In this document: piece by piece, positions 56,693-64,000 of the stretch | How the letters are laid out: the number at the start of each line of letters is the position of its first letter | How positions within the stretch are numbered: position 1 is the first letter of the stretch | Origin: Budorcas taxicolor | Lineage: Eukaryota > Chordata > Mammalia > Artiodactyla > Bovidae | Reading direction: 5' to 3' | DNA length: 64,000 nt | Assembly: GCF_023091745.1 (NCBI RefSeq) | Contig: NC_068920.1 | Span: 117,455,622-117,519,621, forward strand | Position numbers and translations under genes: made by a program | The notes under the pieces: model-generated | What the model saw: the letters and a program-made list of their open reading frames with translations, nothing else | Database searches by the model: none | Told to the model about the DNA's origin: nothing

Positions 56693-58770
56693 CAGTTCAG
56701 TTTAGTCACTCAGTCGTGTCTGACACTTTGTGACCCCAAGAATTGCAGCACGCCAGGCCTCCCTGTCCATCACCAACTCCCAGAGTACACTCAGACTCAC
56801 GCCCATCGAGTCAATGGTGCCATCCAGCCATCTCATCTTCTGTCGTCCCCTTCTCCTCCTGCCTCCAATCCCTCCCAGCATCAGAATCTTTTCCAGTGAG
56901 TCAGCTGTTTGCATGAGGTGGCCAAAGAACTGGAGTTTCAGCTTCAGCATCATTCCCTCTAAAGAAATCCCAGAACCGATCTCCTTCAGAATGGACTGGT
57001 TGGACCTCCTTGCAGTCCAGGAGACTCTCAAGAGTCTTCTTCAAAACCACAGTTCAAAAGCATCAATTCTTAGACGCTCAGCTTTCTTCGCAGTCTAACT
57101 CTCACATCCATAGATGACCACAGGAAAAACCATAGCCTTGACTAGATGGATCTTTGCTGGGAAAGTAATGTCTCTGCTTTTTAATATGCTATCTAGGTTG
57201 GTCATAACTTTCCTTCCAAGGAGTAAGTGTCTCTTAATTTCATGGCTGCAGTCACCATCTGCAATGATTTTGGAGCCCCCAAAAATAAAGTCTGACACTG
57301 TTTGCACTGTTTCCCCTTCCATTTACCATGAAGTGATGGGACCAGATGCCATGATCTTCGTTTTCTGAATGTTGAGCTTTAAGCCAACTTTTTCACTCTC
57401 CTCTTTCACTTTCATCAAGAGGCTTTTTAGTTCCTCCTCACTTTCTGCCATAAGGGTGGTGTCATTTGCATATCTGAAGTTATTGATATTTCTCTCGGCA
57501 ATCTTGATTCCAGCTTGTGCTTCTTCCAGCCCAGCGTTTCTCGTGATGCATATAAGTTAAATAAGCAGGGTGACAATATACAGCCTTGATGTACTCTTTC
57601 TCCTATTTGGAACCAGTCTCTTATGATTATACAGTGGAAGTGAGAAATAGATTTAAGGAACTAGATCTGATAGAGTGCCTGATGAACTATGGATGGAGGT
57701 TCGTGACATTGTACAGGAGACAAGGATCAAGACCATCCCCATGTAAAAGAAATGTCAAAAAGCAAAATGGCTGTCTGAGGAGGCCTTTCAAATAGCTGTG
57801 AAAAGAAGAGAAGTGAAAAGCAAAGGAGAAAAGGAAAGATATCAGCATCTGAATGTAGAGTTCCAAAGAATAGCAAGAAGAGATAAGAAAGCCTTCTTCA
57901 GTGATCAATGCAAAGAAATAGAGGAAAAGAACAGAATGGGAAAGACTAGAGATCTCTTTAAGAAAATTAGAGATACCAAGGGAACATTCCATGCAAAGAT
58001 GAGCTTGATAAGGTACAGAAATGGTACGGAACTAACAGAAGCAGAAGATACTAAGAAGAGGTGGCAAGAATACACAGAAGACCTATACAAATAGATCTTC
58101 ACGACCCAGATAATCATGATGGTGTGATCACTCATCTAGAGCCAGACATCCTGGAATGTGAAGTCAAGTGGGCCTTAGAAAACATCACTATGAACAAAGC
58201 TAGTGGAGGAGATGAAATTCCAGTTGAGCTGTTTCAAATCCTGAAAGATGATGCTGTGAAAGTGCTGCATTCAATATGCCAGAAAATTTGGAAAACTCAG
58301 CAGTGGCCACAGGACTGGAAAAGGTCAGTTTTCATTCCAGTCCCAGAGAAAGACAATGCCAAAGAATGCTCAAACAACCGCACAATTGCACTCATCTCAC
58401 ATGCTAGTAAAGTAATGCTCAAAATTCTCCAAGCCAGGCTTCAGCAATACGTGAACTGTGAACCTCCAGATGTTCAAGCTGGTTTTAGAAAAGGCAGAGG
58501 AACCAGAGATCAAATTGCCAACATCTGCTGGATCATAAGAAAAGCAAGAGAGTTCCAGAAAATCATCTATTTCTGCTTGATTGACTATGCCAAAGCCTTT
58601 GACTGTATGGATCACAATAAACTGCAGAAAATTCTGGAAAAGATGGGAATACCAGAGCCCCTGACCTGCGTCTTGAGAAACCTATATACAGGTCAGGAAG
58701 CAAGAGTTAGAACTGGACATGGAACAACAGACTGGTTCCAAATAGGAAAAGGAGTACGTCAAGGCTTTAT
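56693..58770 (-). mobile_element. BovB with 5' inversion (twin-primed form)
   Basis: 56693-57618 is the BovB 3' half on the minus strand, with its 3' tail (ttcagttcagtttag in reverse) at the left edge. At ~57619 the strand flips and the 5' half (linker and RT) reads forward to ~58770. Both halves include about 50 bases around the motif B start (gactggttccaaatagg), so the break lies there with a short overlap. Flanks: attacatccctt at 56681-56692 and attgcatccctt at 58771-58782, 11 of 12 bases alike. This is the arrangement produced when two primers start cDNA synthesis on one RNA. Confidence 0.9.
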
Positions 58771-58780
58771 ATTGCATCCC
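58061..58780 (+). pseudogene. BovB RT fragment in the inverted half
   Basis: A 240-codon open stretch holds the RT fingers (SVFIPVPEKDNAKECSNNRT) and motif A (LIDYAKAFDCMDH) and ends in motif B (IGKGVRQG) at the inversion edge, after which the frame reads into flanking DNA and stops at 58801. Motif C lies on the other half in the opposite direction, so no RT can be made. Confidence 0.8.
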
Positions 58781-58965
58781 TTAATCCCTGTCAAAAAGTA
58801 ATTTTAAAAAATATAATTAACACTACAAATATATAATATCTGATTTTGCCTTTGCAAATGTAGAGAACATGATATGGTTCCTCACCCTTTTCAGTGAAAG
58901 AAAACACTTGATGTATTAAATTTCCAAGTGAAATAATACAGTGATTGGAAATGTTGAAATGTTCT

Positions 58966-59800
58966 GTTCAGTTACGTTCAGTCACTCAGTCGTGTCTGAC
59001 TCTTTACAACCCCATGGATTGCAGCACACCAGGCTTCCCTGTCCATCATCAACTACTGGAGTTTGCTCATACTCATGTCCACCAAGTTAGTAATGCCATC
59101 CAACCATCTCATCCTCTATTGTCCCCTTCTTTCTGGTTTCAATCTTTCCCAACGTGAGGGTCTTTTCCTGTGAGTCAGTTCTTCCCATCCGGTGGCCAAA
59201 ATATTGGAGCTTTAGCTTCAGTATAAGCCCTTATAATTAATATTTAGGACTGATCTCCTTTAGGATGGACTGGTTGGGTCTCCTTGCAGTCCAAGGGACT
59301 TTCAAGAGTCTTCTCCAACACCACGGTTCAAAAGCATCAATTCTTTGGCACTCAGCTTTCTTTATGATCAGACTCTCACATCCATACATGAGTACTGGAA
59401 AAGCCATAGCTTTGACTAGACAGACCTTTGTCAACAAAGTAATGTCTCTGCTTTTTATTATGCTGTCTAGCTTGGTCATAGCTTTTCTTCCAAGGAGCAA
59501 GCATCTTTTAATATCATGGCTGCAGTGATTTTAAAGTCCAAGAAAATAAAGACTCTCACTGTTTCCTCTGTTTCCCTATCTATTTGCCAAGAAATGATGA
59601 GGCCAGATGCCATGATCTTAGTGTTTTGAATGTTGAGTTTTAAGCCAACTTTTCACTCTCCTCTTTCACTTTCATCAAGAGGTTCTTTAGTTCCTCTTCA
59701 CTTTCTGCCATAAGGGTGGTGTCATCTACAAATCTGAGGTTATTGATATTTCTCCTGGCAATCTTGATTCTAGCTTGTACTTCACCCAGCCTGGCATTTC
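58966..59800 (-). mobile_element. BovB 3' portion
   Basis: Left edge is the reversed tail (ttcagttacgttcagtcac). Minus-strand frame 59500-59237 reads the C-terminal domain (GRKAMTKLDSIIKSRDITLL). It extends to the motif C region (gtggtgtcatctacaaatct, YADD already altered) and ends at ~59800. No convincing TSD; the left 183 bases (58783-58965) are unassigned. Confidence 0.9.
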
Positions 59801-60342
59801 TAATTTTGGTCTATGTCTAAATCCTGTCACTTCAACAACAAAAAAAAAATGTTTTCTATCAGTTTTCATTTTTGCCATATTAAAAAAAAATCTAACAATA
59901 GAATCATGAGAATTTTCATTCTGCTCTAAAAGTGGTAAAAGCTAGCACTCTCTTATTTAATATGTTTACTTCTTCACTGCAAATACTGTTGTCATTATTT
60001 TTTGCCCATTTCCTTATAAATATATATACTATAATGAAACAAAACACCTAGTTGTTGCTTGCATTTCTCTAATTTGCATTCATTATTCATATTTTTAAAA
60101 TTTTTAAATGGTAATTTAGACAGATAATTACATGTTTATTTTTTCATTAAATATTTCAATTTTCTCATTTTTTCCTTTGTTTTCGCATATACATCAAAAT
60201 ATATAAAGCTTCTAAGTAAACTGAATATTTATACTGCAAGCATGCTGACAAATATTTTAAATATATGATTCTATAGTCTCTAACTAAGGAAAGGACTATA
60301 TCTTTAAAATCTCCTTCAGTCTACCCCTAAGAAATAGTTTTG
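59801..60342. other. Unassigned AT-rich DNA
   Basis: Nothing recognised apart from A- and T-runs. Confidence 0.5.
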
Positions 60343-60444
60343 TACAGATGTGAGAGTTAGACCATAAAGAATACTGTCCATGGGGACTGTTCTGCAGTCC
60401 ATGGGGTCGCAAAGAGTCTGACATGACTTAGTGACTAAACAACA
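60343..60444 (+). mobile_element. BovB 3' remnant with large internal deletion
   Basis: gtacagatgtgagagttagaccataaagaa matches the BovB C-terminal coding part, but it jumps directly to the family's 3' end (gcagtccatggggtcgcaaa, agtctgacatgacttagtg, actaaacaaca). About 400 bases are missing between. The end could equally be Bov-A derived. Confidence 0.65.
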
Positions 60445-60574
60445 TACCACTAAGATAAGAATAAAGGATAAATGATTTTACTTGATTCATATTTATTTAT
60501 AAAGAAACATTGATCTTGAAATACTAATCCATGTGTTTCTATAAAGTTTAATCCTCTTAACCTCTTCTACTGTT

Positions 60575-61507
60575 GTTCATTTGCTAAGTCATGTCAGACT
60601 CTGCAACTCCATAGATTGCAGAACACCAGACTACCCTGTCGTCCACTATCTCCTGGAAAGTGTGAAAGTGTTAATTCCTCAGTCATGTCTGGCTCTTGCA
60701 ATCCCATGGAGGAGCCTGCCAGTCTCCTCTGTCCATGGAATTCTCCTAACAAGAATACTGGAATGGGTAACCATTCCCTTCTCCAGGGAATCTTCCTAAA
60801 TCAGGAATTGAACCCAGGTCCCCTACATTACAGGCAGATTCTTTACTGTCTGAGACACCAGGGAAGCCCACTGTCTCTCTGAGTTTGCCCCAATACATGT
60901 CCATGGAGTTAATGATGATATTATCTAACCATCTCATCTTCTGCTGCTCCTTTCTTCTTCTGCCTTCATCTTTCCCAGCAGTCTTTTCCAGTGAGTTGAC
61001 TCTCTGCACCAGGTGACAAAAGTATTAGACCTTCAGCTTTAGCATCAGTCTTTCCAATCAATATTGAGGGTTGATTTCCTTTAGGACTGACTGGTTTGGT
61101 TAACTCACAGTCCAAGGGACTCTAAAGAGTCTTTTCCAACACCACAATTTGAAAGCATCAATACTTCTGCATTCAGCCTTCATTATGGTCCAACTCTCAC
61201 ATCTGTACAAGACTACTGGAAACACCAAAGCTGTGACTATACGAACTTCTGTCATCCAAGTGACACCTTCGTTTTTCAATATGTTGTCTAGGTTTGTCAT
61301 AGCTTTTCTTCTAAGGAGCACGAGTCTTTTAATTTCATGGTTGTAGTTACCATCCACAGTGATTTTTGAGCCCCCAAAATAAAAATCTGTCGCTGGTCTA
61401 TTTTTCCCTCTTTATTTCCATAAGGTGATGGGACCAGATGCCTTGATCTTAGTATTTTAAATGTTGAGTTTTAACATTTTCACTATTCTCTAAACCTCAT
61501 CAACAGA
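60575..61507 (-). mobile_element. BovB 3' portion with perfect 13-bp TSD, split by Bov-tA
   Basis: Reversed BovB 3' end (ttgctaagtcatgtcagac) and C-terminal domain (minus frame 61357-61100: LRRKAMTNLDNILKNEGVT), 5'-truncated before motif C. Identical TSD words ctcttctactgtt lie at 60562-60574 and 61508-61520. A Bov-tA sits inside at 60657-60867. It is moderately decayed. Confidence 0.94.
60657..60867 (-). mobile_element. Bov-tA SINE inside BovB
   Basis: Reversed Bov-tA: linker and tail (gtgaaagtgttaattcctc, agtcatgtctggctcttgc), body, then the reversed tRNA head with B box (ggaattgaacccaggtccc; attacaggcagattctttac; acaccagggaagcc). An approximate TSD (ccactatctcctgg at 60643-60656; ccactgtctctctg at 60868-60881) brackets it, and BovB resumes with agtttgcccc. 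Confidence 0.9.
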
Positions 61508-61520
61508 CTCTTCTACTGTT

Positions 61521-62394
61521 AAGAAACATCATCTTATTAGTAGCTACAGTGTAAAGTATAGTTATTAATATATTTAATTATTTAGAAAATAAATGCAAAA
61601 TAAGTAAAGACTTCTAAGACCTTATGAAATGATTTAAGGCTGGGCTAGTGTAGGAAATATACAAGGTAAGTTGGGAGCATCTTTTAGTGCCATAAATTAA
61701 TAAGTGCTAAACACACACACACACGCCATATACAAACACACACACAGGAGATTATAGGAATAGCAGGAGATTATAGGAATACAACAAATAGATGCAGAAG
61801 TCAACTGAAAGATCTGCCATTAGCTATATCTGGGACAAATTGTGGAACAAAGAATAAAGTATTATGTGATTATTGCCACTGTTTAAAATAAAAAATCCAT
61901 TATTCATTACTGATATAAATAAAAATAAGGGAAGTCAGATACAGTGTTGCAATCAAGAGGAGCCCAGGAGCCATAAACTACCTTAATATAAAGTAACACT
62001 GAAGTTTAGGTGTTTTTCTTTTTTTTTTTTTTTTTTATTACATTTTGCTATGGTTCTTTATCCACAAATATGGATTCTCTGCGATCTCTGAGAGTACAGC
62101 TATGTAGATCAAATAATCAATGTAAGCAAAGAGGAAATCAGAACACATATTCTAGGGTCAGTGCTGGAAAAAGAATGATACATAATTACTGTCTATGCTA
62201 GGAACATTATAAGTTTTGATATCCTGTTTTCCTTCACTTACATCTTCATACTACATAATAAAATTGCATCATGTACTTTCTGTCCCAAAAAGAAGACTCT
62301 TTCATTTTATTAACCTTCTTTGAGTTAATTTAGTCAGTTATTTAGTTCCATTAAAATGGAAGGTAGATTTAAGGTCAGATGGTCTGGTAAATGA
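61521..62394. other. Unassigned DNA with CA and T repeats
   Basis: A (CA)n microsatellite interrupted once lies at ~61711-61745, followed by a 19-base tandem duplication (caggagattataggaatag at 61746-61764, then again to 61783). A T-run lies at ~62014-62037. No gene recognised. Confidence 0.6.
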
Positions 62395-62406
62395 TATGTT
62401 TTTCTT

Positions 62407-62553
62407 TTCTTTTTTTTTCTTATTTATTCCTTTATTTTTTTAATTTAAAAAAAATTATTTATTTTAATTGGAGGCTAATTACTTTAGAATATTGTATTGG
62501 TTTTGGTTCAAGATGGGGAATACATGTACATCTGTGGCAGATTCATGTCAATG
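62407..62553 (-). mobile_element. Tiny L1 (147 bp) with 5' inversion and 12-bp TSD
   Basis: A T-rich tail and the last L1 3' UTR bases in reverse (attggaggctaattacttta, gtattggttttg) run to ~62501. Then the next upstream UTR bases appear in forward orientation (ttcaagatggggaatacatg, cagattcatgtcaatgtatg). The perfect TSD tatgtttttctt at 62395-62406 and 62554-62565 encloses both halves, so they arrived in one event. Confidence 0.9.
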
Positions 62554-62565
62554 TATGTTTTTCTT

Positions 62566-63017
62566 ACTATGTGTTATGCAGTGTATCTTTTCTCATCATG
62601 ATTTATTTGTGGGAAAACAAACTAAGTAATTCCCCTCTTTTGTTACATTGGCTTGTCCCTTGGCTCTAAATAGTCAACAACTTATTAGCCCAGGAGTAAT
62701 GTACTATTTTCTTTTCTCTGTATTTGGGTACTTTATTTGTGTGGGTGTGCTATGTGTGTATGGTCAACATTAATAGCTGACTCTATGTTAGACAACACAG
62801 TGTGCACCATAGTGAAAAGACTGGGGATTTCATGTTGTTGTCCCTCTAAAAAATGTCAGGATTTATTAGTAGAAACACCTCATTTCATACCTAATTATTT
62901 CATTTTCTTATCCCTACAAAATTACCTGCCTTGGCATATTAAAGAAACCCTAATCAGAAATGTTTAAAGAAATGATTAGCATTACTCAAACCCCCACCTT
63001 CCCCATAGAAAATTTCT
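62566..63017. other. Unassigned DNA
   Basis: No gene or repeat recognised. Confidence 0.5.
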
Positions 63018-63300
63018 TGTTTTCCCAACTTTTTGAGGCATAATTGACAAATTTGAGGGGTATTTAAAGTGTACATTAAGGTGACTCAATATGTGTATAC
63101 TTTATAAAAAGATTCCCAACATCTACTTTATGAACACATCCCTCACTTTACTTTTTTTTTTTTGATAAGAGCATTTGAAGTCTACTCTTTAAGTAAATTT
63201 CAATTATATATAGTACAATGGTACAAATATAATCATCCTGTTTTATATTAGGTCCTTAGAAATTCTCTGAAAGCTTTTTTCTTTTTTGTCCTATTCTTCC
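63018..63300 (-). mobile_element. Old L1 3' UTR remnant
   Basis: tttttgaggcataattgaca (~63031), gtacattaaggtgactcaat and ttttgataagagcatttgaagtctac-like blocks follow the 3' UTR of old mammalian L1 in reverse. No coding part. Confidence 0.6.
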
Positions 63301-63787
63301 ATTGACAAATAAAAGTCTTTATTTAGTGAATTCAGCAAAGACAGAATTCAGATATCTTTGCATTTTTTTCTTTCCCTCTCCTAATACTACCTTCAATCTG
63401 TAGTAAAGATGTTTTGCAATAGTATTACTGGTGAAACAAGAAAATGAAGTAATATTGTGTTTTTCTAAAGAAGCACTAGTTGTGAGAATGGTGTGGAAAT
63501 AAATATCGACTCATATATCCTAAGATTTAATAAATCTGAAATAAGAAAATGGGAAAAACAAGTAAGAGTAAAATCAGAATAAAAAGAAATTGTGGGAAGG
63601 AATGGAAATTGACTGTATACAGAATTAGTTAATTGACTTTCGTTTCTTAAATGTGGAAAGAGATGAGATTATTTTTAGTCTCCTAGCTGGAATCAAATGC
63701 ATAAAGGTATTTCCTATGTACTCATTCTCACTAACTAGTCTGGTATTTTGTTAAGGTATAGACATGGCTCAAAAATATTTATTTCTA
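63301..63787. other. Unassigned AT-rich DNA
   Basis: No gene or repeat recognised up to the L1 edge. Confidence 0.5.
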
Positions 63788-64000
63788 GGTTACAACAGAT
63801 AATGCAGAAATACAAAGGATTATAAGAGACTATTATAAGCAGTTGTATGCCAATAAAATGGACTACCTGGAAGAAATGGACAGACTAGAAAAATTCGGAA
63901 TTAGAAAAGTTCAACCTTCCAAGACTGAAAAAAGAAGAAATAGAAATTATGAACTAGCCAATCACAAGAACTGAAACTGAAACTGTGATAAAATATCTCC
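63788..64000 (+). mobile_element. L1 ORF2 fragment, runs off right edge
   Basis: Starts sharply at ggttacaacagataatgc and follows L1 ORF2 just before the RT core. The same stretch is present at ~33478-33670 in the full-length L1 (aatgcagaaatacaaaggat; caataaaatggactacctgg). A small insertion near 63890 shifts the frame, so it is a relic. The 3' part is outside the window. Confidence 0.85.

Noticed and set aside
1..64000. CRISPR array, operon or bacterial-type system
   Set aside because: No regularly spaced repeats, no ribosome-binding patterns, and the repeat content is that of a ruminant nuclear genome.

Overview
This is a vertebrate nuclear window with no host gene that I can support. It is a dense stack of retrotransposons. 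Four diagnostic components occur together: BovB (an RTE-clade LINE), the BovB-tailed SINEs Bov-tA and Bov-A2, tRNA-Glu CHR-type SINEs, and L1 with the ruminant-type 3' UTR. That combination points to a pecoran ruminant, most likely a bovid; the species cannot be told from sequence alone. The non-repeat DNA between elements is AT-rich, and I see no exon, CpG-island gene start, RNA gene or CRISPR array in it.

Layout. 1-9.6 kb: a rearranged L1 3' end, then a BovB split by a Bov-A2, then a very old L1 split by an almost full-length BovB (itself split by a second Bov-A2) and by a CHR SINE. 9.95-17.7 kb: a full-length minus-strand L1 with a perfect 13-bp target-site duplication (TSD) and a YY1-type site at its 5' end. 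18.2-21.5 kb: old minus-strand L1 remains with a Bov-tA. 22.2-23.0 kb: a solo class II ERV LTR with a perfect 6-bp TSD. 24.8-26.5 kb: a 5'-truncated BovB with a long RT reading frame. 26.6-36.4 kb: a second full-length L1 (plus strand, different 5' UTR, 16-bp TSD) with a BovB in its 5' UTR. 39.6-49.4 kb: an older minus-strand L1 hit by a younger L1, a Bov-tA and four BovB pieces. One of these keeps a 366-codon open RT frame, the longest intact LINE frame apart from a 403-codon L1 ORF2 stretch. 50.0-51.4 kb: an old 5'-inverted L1 hit by a Bov-tA and a BovB. 54.5-61.5 kb: a BovB cluster including one clear 5'-inverted (twin-primed) copy. 62.4 kb: a 147-bp 5'-inverted L1 with a perfect TSD. 63.8 kb to the end: the start of another L1 ORF2 fragment.

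How the parts work together. L1 and BovB encode endonuclease and reverse transcriptase for target-primed reverse transcription. Bov-tA and Bov-A2 encode no protein and carry a BovB-like tail, by which they borrow the BovB machinery. All coding frames here are broken or partial, so I infer that no element is autonomous now. I found no undescribed system. The points most worth a second look are the 5'-inverted BovB with its TSD, the nesting order, two almost identical BovB segments 3.2 kb apart, and several unusual inversions.
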